From: Hyphomonadaceae bacterium UBA1001
Lineage (GTDB): Bacteria > Pseudomonadota > Alphaproteobacteria > Caulobacterales > Aquidulcibacteraceae
NCBI GenBank assembly: GCA_002291875.1
Contig: DBAV01000107.1
Span: forward strand, 775-12,597
Direction of reading: 5' to 3'
Length of the DNA: 11,823 nucleotides
Under the pieces are notes generated by a model that did no database searches, had not been told where the DNA came from, and worked only from the letters and a program-made list of their open reading frames with translations. Made by a program: the position numbers and the translations under genes. Shown here piece by piece: positions 1-6,749 of this stretch (within the stretch, counting starts at the first letter, position 1; the number at the start of each line of letters is the position of its first letter).

Positions 1-866
1 TCATCGAGATCTACGGGCCCGAGAGTTCGGGCAAGACCACGCTGGCGCTGCACTGCATCGCCGAGGCGCAGAAGAATGGCGGCGTGGGCGCCTTCGTCGA
101 CGCCGAACACGCGCTGGATCCGATCTATGCACGCAAGTTGGGCGTCGACCTCGACGACCTTCTGGTGTCCCAGCCCGACACCGGCGAGCAGGCGCTCGAG
201 ATCGCCGACACCCTGGTGCGTTCGGGCGCGGTGGACGTGCTGGTGATCGACTCGGTCGCCGCGCTGACCCCAAAGGCCGAGCTCGAGGGCGAGATGGGCG
301 ACAGCCTGCCCGGCCTTCAGGCCCGGCTGATGAGCCAGGCCCTGCGCAAGCTGACCGCCTCGATCTCGCGGTCCAAGACGCTGGTGATCTTCATCAACCA
401 GATCCGCCAGAAGATCGGTGTGGTCTATGGCAATCCCGAAACCACCACGGGCGGCAATGCGCTCAAGTTCTATGCCTCGGTGCGCCTCGACATCCGCCGC
501 GTCGGCCAGATCAAGGAGCGTGACGAGGTGGTGGGCAACACCACGCGGGTGAAGGTGGTCAAGAACAAGGTGGCGCCACCCTTCCGCCAGGTCGAGTTCG
601 ACATCATCTATGGCGAGGGAATCTCCAAGACGGGCGAGATCATCGACCTCGGCGTCAAGGGCAATATCGTCGACAAGGCGGGTGCGTGGTTCTCGTACAA
701 CGGGACGCGGATCGGCCAGGGCAAGGAGAACGCGCGGCGTTTCCTGCGCGACAATCCGGCCATCACCCACGAGATCGAGGACAAGCTGCGCCGCGCATCG
801 GGGACGCTCACCGACGACATGACGGTGGCGCCCGAGGCGGACGAAGGCGGCGACGACGACGCGTGA
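1..866 (+). CDS. recA: RecA recombinase, 5'-truncated by window edge
   Basis: RecA is the cytoplasmic ATP-dependent strand-exchange protein of homologous recombination and the coprotease that triggers LexA cleavage in the SOS response. The first complete codon is at position 3, and 287 residues are visible. Against E. coli RecA the visible part starts at about residue 63, so the N-terminal polymerisation region is outside the window. The Walker A motif GPESSGKTT lies near the visible start. Walker B follows as VLVIDSVAALTPKAE, then loop L1 (EGEMGDS...), and loop L2 with GNPETTTGGNALKFYAS. The tail is acidic (EADEGGDDDA), as is usual for RecA, and the stop is TGA at 864-866. An in-frame GTG at 84 is internal (GGVGAFVDAEH), not a start. 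The start and any SOS box lie upstream of the window. Identification is essentially certain from sequence. Confidence 0.98.
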   Translation, partial: IEIYGPESSGKTTLALHCIAEAQKNGGVGAFVDAEHALDPIYARKLGVDLDDLLVSQPDTGEQALEIADTLVRSGAVDVLVIDSVAALTPKAELEGEMGDSLPGLQARLMSQALRKLTASISRSKTLVIFINQIRQKIGVVYGNPETTTGGNALKFYASVRLDIRRVGQIKERDEVVGNTTRVKVVKNKVAPPFRQVEFDIIYGEGISKTGEIIDLGVKGNIVDKAGAWFSYNGTRIGQGKENARRFLRDNPAITHEIEDKLRRASGTLTDDMTVAPEADEGGDDDA

Positions 867-932
867 GGCGGGGTGTGCGGCGGCGCGCGGGGGCGCGTCC
901 GTCCACACTTCGGACACTGTTTGCGCGGTGCG

Positions 933-961
933 TTGCGTTCGCGCCGCGTTCAGGATAGAGT
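933..961 (+). promoter_or_regulatory. candidate sigma70-type promoter downstream of recA
   Basis: TTGCGT (933-938) and TAGAGT (956-961) are separated by exactly 17 bases. The spacing suits a vegetative promoter, though neither hexamer is a perfect match. It would start a transcript near 968 that runs into the terminator at 1068-1103. This is inference from pattern only. Confidence 0.3.
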
Positions 962-967
962 GCTGAA

Positions 968-1103
968 AGGTTGATGTGCAGGGTCCGCATCCGCGGCAAC
1001 GCGCGTCGACGACGACTTGATCGCCCGTGGGAGGTGGGTGCGCAGCACCCAAGCCCCGATGGCGATGAAGGCCGCCGGTGCCCCCGCGCCGGCGGCCTTT
1101 TTT
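968..1103 (+). ncRNA. candidate small RNA of about 135 nt
   Basis: A possible promoter at 933-961 and a strong intrinsic terminator ending at 1103 would bound a transcript of about 135 nt. Inside it is a GGGTGC/GCACCC hairpin (1036-1041 with 1045-1050). A short frame from about 974, reading MCRVRIRGN..., has a weak AAAGG upstream but runs through the terminator without a stop, so I do not call it a leader peptide. I recognise no known RNA family. The alternative is that this is simply the recA 3' untranslated region. Confidence 0.25.
1068..1103 (+). terminator. intrinsic terminator downstream of recA
   Basis: A perfect 11-bp stem, AAGGCCGCCGG (1068-1078) with CCGGCGGCCTT (1089-1099), encloses a 10-base loop and runs into six T residues (1098-1103). 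It is about 200 bases after the recA stop, so it ends either a long recA 3' UTR or a separate short transcript. Confidence 0.85.
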
Positions 1104-1321
1104 CTTTCGGCGTGGCCGCCCTCTTTCGCGGCGACCGTTTTCTCGTCTGGCGCGTTTTTTCGTTTGGCGTCAGCACCGCTGTTCGGCGCGGTGGTTGTTT
1201 TCTTCGGTGTGGGCCGGCGGCGGTTCGCCTTGCGTCGGCGGTGTATGCGAGATGGAGCGAAAGACTCATCCGGCAAGGGCTTTGTGCGGATGGGACACCC
1301 TTTCCGCACAACCCCAGCGGC

Positions 1322-1376
1322 GACACCTTCTCCTCGGGGAGAAGGTCATGTTTTGCCTTGCAAAACATGGGTTGAG
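1322..1376 (+). repeat. double-hairpin intergenic element, copy 1
   Basis: Two adjacent hairpins occur here: CCTTCTCC/GGAGAAGG (1326-1333 with 1338-1345) and CATGTTTTGC/GCAAAACATG (1347-1356 with 1360-1369, loop CTT). They are flanked by GACA and GGTTGAG. The reverse complement of 1444-1497 gives the same layout, with differing stem bases that remain paired. It resembles a REP-type palindromic intergenic element. Confidence 0.75.
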
Positions 1377-1443
1377 GGGGTTGGCGCGAACTTGGCGGTT
1401 CAGCCGCGTCCGTGACCTCGGTTCCTGCGCGACCGGCGACCCA

Positions 1444-1497
1444 CTCAACCCGGTTTTTGCAGGCAAAAACCGACCTTCTCGCCGGCGAGAAGGTGTC
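1444..1497 (-). repeat. double-hairpin intergenic element, copy 2 (inverted)
   Basis: This is the inverted counterpart of 1322-1376. CGGTTTTTGC/GCAAAAACCG (1451-1460 with 1463-1472) and the perfect 20-bp palindrome CCTTCTCGCC/GGCGAGAAGG (1474-1493) lie between CTCAACC and TGTC. Relative to copy 1, CATG...CATG has become CGGT...ACCG and TCC/GGA has become TCG/CGA, so the stem changes are compensated. Confidence 0.75.
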
Positions 1498-1684
1498 AGC
1501 GTCGCGCTTGCAAGGCCAGGAGCGGGACGATGGGCGAACATTGCGCGCGCCCATTGCCCCCCGCGGCGCTGCGGACCTGCCATCAGGATGGGCCTTCACA
1601 CGCCGCGCCGGTGCGCCTAGCGTCGCGCGCCAGACAGACACCGATCCATCGGGGCGTGTCACCCTTCCCATCGCAGCCAGCACC

Positions 1685-1689
1685 GGAGG
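1685..1689 (+). promoter_or_regulatory. ribosome binding site of aldehyde dehydrogenase
   Basis: GGAGG lies 7 bases before the ATG at 1697. It decides the start: the open frame extends upstream to 1412, but that extension has no family homology and crosses the hairpin elements. Confidence 0.85.
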
Positions 1690-1696
1690 CCGGACC

Positions 1697-3124
1697 ATGC
1701 GCGAGCACCTGAAATTCTACATCGATGGCGAATGGGTCGATCCGGCCACGCCGCGCACGCACGAGGTCATCGACCCGTCGACCGAAGAGCCCGTCGCGCG
1801 CGTCTCGCTGGGTTCGGCGACGGATGTGGACCGCGCGGTCGCCGCCGCCAGGCGCGCCTTTGAAACCTTCTCGCGCACCTCGCGCGAGGAGCGGGTGGCG
1901 CTGCTGGGCCGCGTGGTCGCCGCCTACCAGGCGCGCATGGGCGACGTGGCCGAGGTCATCAGCCTGGAAATGGGCGCCCCGATGTGGCTGGCCCGCGCCG
2001 CCCAGGCCCCCTCGGCCCTGGCGCACTTTGCCGGCGCCATGCAGATCCTGCAGACCTATCCCTTCGAGGAGGTCCGCGGCGGCACCCTCATCGTGCACGA
2101 ACCGGTGGGCGTGTGCGGCTTCATCACCCCGTGGAACTGGCCCGCCAACCAGATCGCGTGCAAGGTCGCCCCCGCGCTCGCCACCGGCTGCACCATGGTG
2201 CTCAAGCCGTCCGAGCTGGCCCCGCTGGACGCCATCATCATCGCCGAGGTGCTGCACGAGGCCGGCGTGCCCAGGGGCGTCTTCAACCTGGTGAATGGCG
2301 ACGGGCCCGGCGTGGGTGCCGCGCTTTCGGCCCATCCGGACGTCGACATGATGAGCTTCACCGGCTCGACCCGCGCCGGCGTGATGGTCGCCAAGGCGTC
2401 GGCCGACACCGTCAAGCGCGTCGCCCAGGAGTTGGGCGGCAAGTCGGCCAACATCATCCTGGATGACGCCGACCTGCAGAAGGCGGTGTCGGGCGGGGTC
2501 ATCAACATGTTCTCGAACACCGGGCAGAGCTGCAATGCCCCCTCGCGCATGCTGGTGCCGCGCGCGCGCCATGACGAGGCCGCCCAGATCGCCGCCGCCA
2601 CCGCCGCCCAGGTCAAGGTCGGCCACCGCAATGACGAGGGCCGCCCGATGGGCCCGCTGGCCAATGCCAACCAGTTCGCCAAGGTCCAGGCGCTGATCGA
2701 AACCGGCATCAAGGAGGGCGCGACCCTGGTGGCCGGCGGCACCGGTCGCCCCGAGGGCTTCAACCGCGGCTATTTCGTACGCCCCACCGTGTTCGCCAAT
2801 GTCACGCCCGAGATGACCATCGCGCGCGAAGAGATCTTTGGCCCCGTGCTGGCGATCATGCCCTATGACACCGAGGACGAGGCGATCCGCATCGCCAATG
2901 ACACGGTCTATGGCCTGTCCGGCTATGTCTCGGGTTCGCCCGAGCGGGCCCAGGCCGTGGCGCGCCAGCTGCGCACCGGCAATGTCCACGTCAACGGGGC
3001 CGGCCCCGACTTCAACGCCCCGTTTGGTGGCTACAAGCAGTCCGGCAATGGCCGCGAGTGGGGCGACCACGGCTTCAAGGAGTTCCTGGAAACCAAGGCC
3101 GTCATGGGCTGGTCAGCCGCCTGA
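1697..3124 (+). CDS. aldehyde dehydrogenase family protein
   Basis: This is a 475-residue NAD(P)-dependent aldehyde dehydrogenase of the ALDH superfamily, a typical family length. It is a soluble enzyme that oxidises an aldehyde to a carboxylate. Visible landmarks are the TPWNWP motif with catalytic Asn147, cofactor-contacting Lys170 in VLKPSE, FTGSTRAG at 221-228, the general base Glu245 in QELGGKSAN, the nucleophile Cys279 in NTGQSCNAPSR, and Glu379 in EEIFGPV. The C-terminal NAPFGGYKQSGNGRE follows at 440-453. All catalytic residues are present, so it should be active. Substrate cannot be read from sequence. The start at 1697 is supported by GGAGG at 1685-1689 and by the normal N-terminus (FYIDGEWVDP). 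No adjacent gene suggests a pathway, and it appears to be monocistronic, ending at the hairpin 3145-3178. Confidence 0.95.
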   Translation: MREHLKFYIDGEWVDPATPRTHEVIDPSTEEPVARVSLGSATDVDRAVAAARRAFETFSRTSREERVALLGRVVAAYQARMGDVAEVISLEMGAPMWLARAAQAPSALAHFAGAMQILQTYPFEEVRGGTLIVHEPVGVCGFITPWNWPANQIACKVAPALATGCTMVLKPSELAPLDAIIIAEVLHEAGVPRGVFNLVNGDGPGVGAALSAHPDVDMMSFTGSTRAGVMVAKASADTVKRVAQELGGKSANIILDDADLQKAVSGGVINMFSNTGQSCNAPSRMLVPRARHDEAAQIAAATAAQVKVGHRNDEGRPMGPLANANQFAKVQALIETGIKEGATLVAGGTGRPEGFNRGYFVRPTVFANVTPEMTIAREEIFGPVLAIMPYDTEDEAIRIANDTVYGLSGYVSGSPERAQAVARQLRTGNVHVNGAGPDFNAPFGGYKQSGNGREWGDHGFKEFLETKAVMGWSAA

Positions 3125-3144
3125 CGACGACCGCGCAAACCCAG

Positions 3145-3178
3145 CGCCCCCGGCCAACGCGCAGGCTGGCCGGGGGCG
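3145..3178. terminator. GC-rich hairpin between convergent genes
   Basis: A perfect 12-bp stem, CGCCCCCGGCCA (3145-3156) with TGGCCGGGGGCG (3167-3178), encloses a 10-base loop in the 70-base gap between the aldehyde dehydrogenase stop (3124) and the stop of the - strand gene (3195). There is no T tract on either side, so if it terminates transcription it does so atypically. Its position suits a bidirectional role. Confidence 0.6.
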
Positions 3179-3194
3179 CGGGGGGGGCTGCACC

Positions 3195-4628
3195 TCAACG
3201 CGCCCTTTGTTGCTTGAGCCGGCGGATCAGCGCCCGGCGCGCCTTGATATGCGACTTCGAGCGCCGCGTACCCGGTTCACCCGCCGCCTTCTTCGAAGAC
3301 CGCACACCAGTCGTGGCAGAAGCGCCTTCGAAACCGAACATCGATGCCTCGTCCTGCTCCGGCCGTACGAACGTGCGCACGGCTCTCGGGCGGATGATTG
3401 ACGCGGCATTGGACACCTCGGTGTCATCATCATCATCATCATAATATTCATCATCAGCGTCGACTTGTCTGCCAATCATCGTCAACACGTTGCGGAACCA
3501 GGGGGTCATTGTCTCTCTGGTGACCAGGTAGCAAAGGTTCACAGGATCGGGGACCGCCCCGACGGCCGCCAAAAGCGCGTTTGCCATGACCGGATCCGGG
3601 GCGCTGTTGCAGCACCCCATGATCTCAGACGCACGGTAGTACCAATCGCCCGAAGTCTTGGGGAAAAACCGGACTTTTCCATCCTGATGACTGGGCGTCA
3701 CAAACAAGCCAGTAACGACCTCGAGATCACATCTCCCCGCAACAAACACATACTCGTCAAAATTTGCACTGCTGTACGCAATCTCAGTGCCCATGAGCGC
3801 ACGGGTCAACTGGAACGCCTTGTGCTCTGTCAGAACGTCCAATTTCATGATACGGCCATCACTGTCAGTTATTGATGTTTTCGACCAGGATGGGCCTGGA
3901 ATATTTATATGCCGATAATTTGGCAGCACTTCCAAATCCAACAGCATGGAAAAATCGGTCAGGCTGGCGTGGTTTCCTGCCGAGGCAATGTATTCAAATG
4001 CCTCAAGCCCGAAAAGCCTTAAAAACCAATCGAGTTGAGAAACAACGTGATTGGTGGTATCGTGGAAGCACCCTATGTAATGCTCTATTTTAAGAGTTAA
4101 TTGTTCGTGGTCTGTCATATCAATGAGGTCTTTGTAGAGCGTTGGCTGTTGAAAATATTTTTCGATATCGGTCAGGTTGATCAAAATCGCCGGATGCATT
4201 GTCTCGTGGGGAAAACTGTCCAGCAGACGCAGTGCGGCGACTCCGATCTGCGGCGCGTGCATAAGCGTCTTGCCGAGGTGGCTGGTCTCCAGCGTTTTGA
4301 TCAGAATGTGCAGGACGCGTCCTGTAAGGCCGTACTTCTGCAGCTCCTCCGCCGTCACATTGAGCCGCGCGAGGCAGCGTCTGAGGCCGGTCACCCGTTC
4401 AACGCCCAGCGCGCTTGCCACGACCTTGTCCAGGCGCCCGCGCCAAGGCAGGGCCGAGCCCGCCGGCGCCGCCCAGCGAAGCTGCCAGAGCGCATCGAAC
4501 AACAGGTTTTCGCGCGTGCGGGCCATGGCGCAGACCTCGGCCCAGAGATCGGCCGCGATGGGCTCGACCCCCGATGGAGCAACTGCCGTGTGGACCTGGA
4601 CAGGGGTGAAGGCGGGGTCGTCGCTCAT
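3195..4628 (-). CDS. uncharacterised paralog A of the cassette family (477 aa)
   Basis: I recognise no named family. The protein has three visible parts. Residues 20-140 are the module shared with the gene at 5177-6737 (GVEPIA.DLWAEVCAM, LPWRGRLDKVV, GLRRCLARLNV). Residues 140-360 are a more divergent region whose end aligns with the frameshifted paralog (HQDGKVRFF, ALLAAVGAVP). The tail contains six consecutive Asp (397-402, from a TCA repeat at 3424-3441) and ends in a basic helix, SHIKARRALIRRLKQQ, also shared with that paralog. Where the paralogs have an M-x-N-C pair, this protein has T281-E282, so that core looks degenerate. No signal peptide or membrane segment is evident. The start at 4628 (MSDD) is chosen because the shared module begins just after it and the paralog also starts MSD; the frame is open to 4865. 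The ribosome binding site is weak. The middle of the gene is AT-richer than its surroundings. Confidence 0.8.
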   Translation of the reverse strand: MSDDPAFTPVQVHTAVAPSGVEPIAADLWAEVCAMARTRENLLFDALWQLRWAAPAGSALPWRGRLDKVVASALGVERVTGLRRCLARLNVTAEELQKYGLTGRVLHILIKTLETSHLGKTLMHAPQIGVAALRLLDSFPHETMHPAILINLTDIEKYFQQPTLYKDLIDMTDHEQLTLKIEHYIGCFHDTTNHVVSQLDWFLRLFGLEAFEYIASAGNHASLTDFSMLLDLEVLPNYRHINIPGPSWSKTSITDSDGRIMKLDVLTEHKAFQLTRALMGTEIAYSSANFDEYVFVAGRCDLEVVTGLFVTPSHQDGKVRFFPKTSGDWYYRASEIMGCCNSAPDPVMANALLAAVGAVPDPVNLCYLVTRETMTPWFRNVLTMIGRQVDADDEYYDDDDDDTEVSNAASIIRPRAVRTFVRPEQDEASMFGFEGASATTGVRSSKKAAGEPGTRRSKSHIKARRALIRRLKQQRAR

Positions 4629-4863
4629 TTTCGTGCACTGCGGACAAGGCGGCGCGTTCGCCCCGACAGGGGGCGTTGCGGCAGGGTTGAAGGAAGCAAG
4701 GGACCAAAGGGTCCGGCGGCTGCGTCGCGTGGCCGGTTCGCACACCCCATCGGGGCTGAACCGACCATTGCTCGCGGCCCCGGCGGGTGGAAATGACCTT
4801 CCCGCCCGCACATGGACCGTGCGCATTGCTTCAACGCTGGCCGTCGTGGGCTCGCTGGAACGC

Positions 4864-4893
4864 ATACAAGCACAGTCCCACCCCTACTGGCAA
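4864..4893 (-). promoter_or_regulatory. candidate promoter for paralog A
   Basis: On the - strand TTGCCA (4893-4888) and TTGTAT (4869-4864) are separated by 18 bases. If used, transcription would begin near 4857, downstream of the most distal in-frame ATG at 4865. That favours the start at 4628 and gives a leader of about 230 nt. Pattern-based only. Confidence 0.3.
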
Positions 4894-4986
4894 GGTGGGC
4901 GCTCAATTTTTTTGCGTCCGGGTTCGAGGGGCGGGCTCCGGCAGGGCGGGAGCCGGTCCTTGACGGCTTGAGAGGCTGCGCGATCA

Positions 4987-5051
4987 GGAGCCCGGGCTTC
5001 CAGACCCGGTGTTCCGGCGCGAAAGACCGCGCCCGGAGGCGCGGGCCCCGG
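4987..5051. repeat. 65-bp inverted-end element, copy d
   Basis: It begins GGAGCCCGGGCTTCC and ends in GCGCGGGCCCCGG, with GACCGCGCCCGGAGGCGCGG as an internal hairpin. Length and order of blocks equal the elements at 7092-7156 and 7210-7274. The outer end carries one change (GGGCCCC for GGGCTCC). Confidence 0.8.
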
Positions 5052-5096
5052 CGGGGCGGGAGCCGGTCCTTGACGCCCTGGGAGACTGCGCGATCG

Positions 5097-5161
5097 GGAG
5101 CCCGGGCTTCCAGGCCCGGTGTTCCGGCGCGAAAGACCGCGCCCGGAGGCGCGGGCTCCGA
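5097..5161. repeat. 65-bp inverted-end element, copy e
   Basis: GGAGCCCGGGCTTCC opens and GGCGCGGGCTCCG closes the element, so the first and last 8 bases (GGAGCCCG and CGGGCTCC) can pair. It lies 15 bases downstream of the stop codon of the - strand gene ending at 5177. Confidence 0.8.
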
Positions 5162-5176
5162 CGGGGCGGAAGCCGG

Positions 5177-5743
5177 TCAGGTCCGCCCCGACAACCCTTG
5201 CCGCCGAGCCTTCCACTCGCGAACGAGCGCGCGACGGGCCCTGGTGTGCGAGCTGGGCCGGCGGCTGGCCTTCCCGGCGCCCTTGCCACCCGCGCGGCGG
5301 AGCACCCCCTTGATGGGGCCATCGTCGAGGCCCAGAACCTCTGCGATGCAGGCACCATGATGATCGCCATCGCGGTCTGTTTCATCATCGAAGCCGGAAG
5401 CGCAGTCGAAGGGTTCGCTCTCGCTGTCCTCGGCTCCCTGAACGTTCGCCGGCGACAGGCCGGAACAGGACGTGTTCGATCCCGCAGGAGCGCCAGCATT
5501 TCTGAGAATGACCTTGAGCCATTCTGGTGCCGAGTTTTCATCGACGAAGAAATCGGCAGACAGCCAGCTCAATATCCCACCTGTACCGTAGCCGTAACGG
5601 GGCGGACCAAAGGGAATTGCACCGATGGCGTCCAGCAGCACCTCGTCGCCCGGCCCTACACGCTTGTTGAAGCGTCTGGCAAAACCCGCCACGCACCAAC
5701 GACCAATGTCTTTCGGAGGCTGCATTTCAAACTCCCGTATCAT
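5177..5743 (-). CDS. C-terminal part of frameshifted paralog B (188 aa)
   Basis: This frame is not an independent gene in my reading but the continuation of the gene that starts at 6737, displaced by one base. Its first part (REFEMQPPKDIGRWC, VLLDAIGAIP, PEWLKVILRNAG) aligns with residues 318-385 of the neighbouring paralog (VRFFPKTSGDWYY, ALLAAVGAVP, TPWFRNVLTMIG). Its end, SHTRARRALVREWKARR, matches that protein's basic tail, SHIKARRALIRRLKQQ. The middle is acidic (EDSESEP, DDETDRDGD). The ATG at 5743 overlaps the end of the upstream frame by 17 bases, and I see no clear ribosome binding site for it, though coupled re-initiation cannot be excluded. Joined with the upstream frame by dropping one base, the product would be 519 residues, comparable with the 477 of its paralog. 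The stop codon coincides with the edge of the 110-bp repeat. Confidence 0.65.
   Translation of the reverse strand: MIREFEMQPPKDIGRWCVAGFARRFNKRVGPGDEVLLDAIGAIPFGPPRYGYGTGGILSWLSADFFVDENSAPEWLKVILRNAGAPAGSNTSCSGLSPANVQGAEDSESEPFDCASGFDDETDRDGDHHGACIAEVLGLDDGPIKGVLRRAGGKGAGKASRRPSSHTRARRALVREWKARRQGLSGRT
5727..5743 (-). other. frameshift site within paralog B
   Basis: The two halves of the gene overlap here in frames differing by one base. On the - strand the sequence reads ACG GGA GTT TGA A. Removing one G of the GGG run (5734-5736) or one T of the TTT run (5729-5731) restores a single frame through the region that aligns with the intact paralog. GGGAG next to GTT-TGA also faintly recalls the RF2 frameshift site (CTT-TGA-C with an upstream Shine-Dalgarno), but a slip from GTT to TTT pairs poorly. 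Confidence 0.7.
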
Positions 5744-6737
5744 GGGCCACTCGGAAGAGACTCAGCGCCATCGGCCCATTGGCATCCCTGACAAAAAGGA
5801 CCACGAAGTTGGGGTCCGGGAGCTCATACGAGCTGATGCAGTTCCTCATGTATTGACCTGTGATGTTGGCGGCGTGTTGGTTCACAAGGGCGATCACGTG
5901 AAATTCCGTGCCGTCAGCGCTTTTTACATCCACCTTCGCCCAATCCGGGAGATTACAATTCTTCCAATCCGCATCCGTGATGTTCTTGGTGATCGGTATG
6001 CAATGCAGGGGTCTTTCCAGAGGATACTCGGAGTAGGGAATCTGATCGATTTTCTTTGCATTCAGGAGTTGTTCGACGGCCATCGGCCGCAATAACGCCG
6101 GTAACCGCTTGAAGCCATCAAATACATCGTTACGAGTCATAATTGCATGTGATACATGTTTCAAGAGATAGTTTCGGCATTTTTCAATTTTTTGGTGCTC
6201 ACGGTCTGACAGCGAGACGTTGACTGGGTCGGTCAGCAGATCGACAACGGTTGTTGTAACGCCTTCCAGCGGCATTCGGTCGAGAGCGCGCAATGTGGTG
6301 ATGCAGATCCGCTCGGCGTGGAGCAGCGTCTCGCGTGACCGCTTCACTGCCAACGCCGCCAGAAGGGTCTGCAGAACCTTGCCGTGCAGCTTGAAACGCC
6401 GCAATTCCCCGGGGCGGACGGCAAGCTTGGAAAGACATCCGCGCAGGCCGGGAACGGCCTCGCATTCAAGGATCGCGGCGACCGCCCGGTCGAGCCGTCC
6501 TTTCCAGGGCAGGGGGGCACCGGGCGGCGCCTGATGCTCCGCGCGCCAGAGCGGCTCGAAGAGGGGTCCGCGTGTGCGCGCGGCCATGTTCAGCATCGCG
6601 CAAAGCTCGGCCCACAGCTCGCCGGCGATCGGTTCCACCCCGGTGATGGCGCGGGGCGGTGCCCCAAGGATTTTGTCCTTGAGCTCGCGCTCCTCGAGCC
6701 ATTCTTCCGTGTAGCGGCAGTATCCCAGATCCGACAT
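5727..6737 (-). CDS. N-terminal part of frameshifted paralog B (336 aa)
   Basis: No named family is recognised. Residues 32-155 are the shared module: GVEPIAGELWAELCAM, LPWKGRLDRAV, VPGLRGCLSKLAV, LRALDRMP. These match the gene at 3195-4628 closely and the module repeats of the gene at 7302-9809 more distantly. Residues 278-330 hold NITGQYMRNCISSY (Asn299, Cys300) followed by FVVLFVRDANGPMALSLF, a pattern resembling the PcfJ-like core. The frame then stops at 5727, just where homology continues in the +1 frame (5743-5177), so the gene is broken or needs frameshifting. The start at 6737 is well supported by AAGGA 7 bases upstream (6745-6749); the frame is open to 6767. No membrane segment or signal peptide is seen. 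The N-terminal coding part is GC-rich, and the part around 5700-6220 is clearly AT-richer. Confidence 0.75.
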   Translation of the reverse strand: MSDLGYCRYTEEWLEERELKDKILGAPPRAITGVEPIAGELWAELCAMLNMAARTRGPLFEPLWRAEHQAPPGAPLPWKGRLDRAVAAILECEAVPGLRGCLSKLAVRPGELRRFKLHGKVLQTLLAALAVKRSRETLLHAERICITTLRALDRMPLEGVTTTVVDLLTDPVNVSLSDREHQKIEKCRNYLLKHVSHAIMTRNDVFDGFKRLPALLRPMAVEQLLNAKKIDQIPYSEYPLERPLHCIPITKNITDADWKNCNLPDWAKVDVKSADGTEFHVIALVNQHAANITGQYMRNCISSYELPDPNFVVLFVRDANGPMALSLFRVAHDTGV

Positions 6738-6744
6738 CGTCCAA

Positions 6745-6749
6745 TCCTT
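6745..6749 (-). promoter_or_regulatory. ribosome binding site of paralog B
   Basis: AAGGA on the - strand lies 7 bases before the ATG at 6737. It decides this start over the in-frame ATG at 6767. Confidence 0.75.

Larger units (their letters stand above)
867..1696. other. 830-base intergenic gap between recA and aldehyde dehydrogenase
   Basis: No convincing protein-coding gene is seen here. The gap holds a possible promoter (933-961) and short transcript ending at an intrinsic terminator (1068-1103), a pair of inverted double-hairpin elements (1322-1376 and 1444-1497), and the ribosome binding site of the downstream gene. Several open frames cross the gap, but they are arginine/proline-rich, overlap one another and lack recognisable domains. 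Confidence 0.7.
4629..5176. other. gap between cassette paralogs, filled largely by repeats
   Basis: This 548-base stretch holds the presumed leader and promoter of the 3195-4628 gene (4629 to about 4893) and a GC-rich 110-bp tandem repeat containing two 65-bp elements (4931-5178). The arginine-rich frames crossing it reflect repeat composition, and I call no gene here. Confidence 0.7.
4931..5178. repeat. 110-bp tandem repeat, about 2.3 copies
   Basis: GCGGGCYCCG recurs at 4931, 5041 and 5151, exactly 110 bases apart. Copies 4931-5040 and 5041-5150 match over nearly their whole length with scattered substitutions. The third stops matching at about 5178, on the stop codon of the upstream gene (5177-5179). 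Each unit carries one 65-bp inverted-end element (4987-5051, 5097-5161) plus a 45-bp linker containing GAGCCGGTCC-type sequence. Confidence 0.85.

Noticed and set aside
1412..1696. In-frame upstream extension of the aldehyde dehydrogenase (95 residues)
   Set aside because: No family homology, it crosses a palindromic repeat, and GGAGG at 1685-1689 fixes the start at 1697.
1530..1712. 60-codon frame with AGGAG 7 bases before its ATG, overlapping the aldehyde dehydrogenase start
   Set aside because: The ribosome binding site is good, but the product is proline/alanine/arginine-rich with no recognisable feature. It is most likely chance in GC-rich DNA.
1583..3070. Long - strand open frame opposite the aldehyde dehydrogenase
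   Set aside because: Histidine/glycine/aspartate-rich shadow of a confidently identified enzyme gene.
4629..4865. Start of gene A at the distal ATG 4865
   Set aside because: The extra 79 residues have no counterpart in the paralog, and this ATG overlaps the candidate -10.
4987..5161. 65-bp elements as tRNA genes
   Set aside because: A cloverleaf-like fold is conceivable, but there is no T-loop GTTCRA box, anticodon arm or CCA-end pattern.
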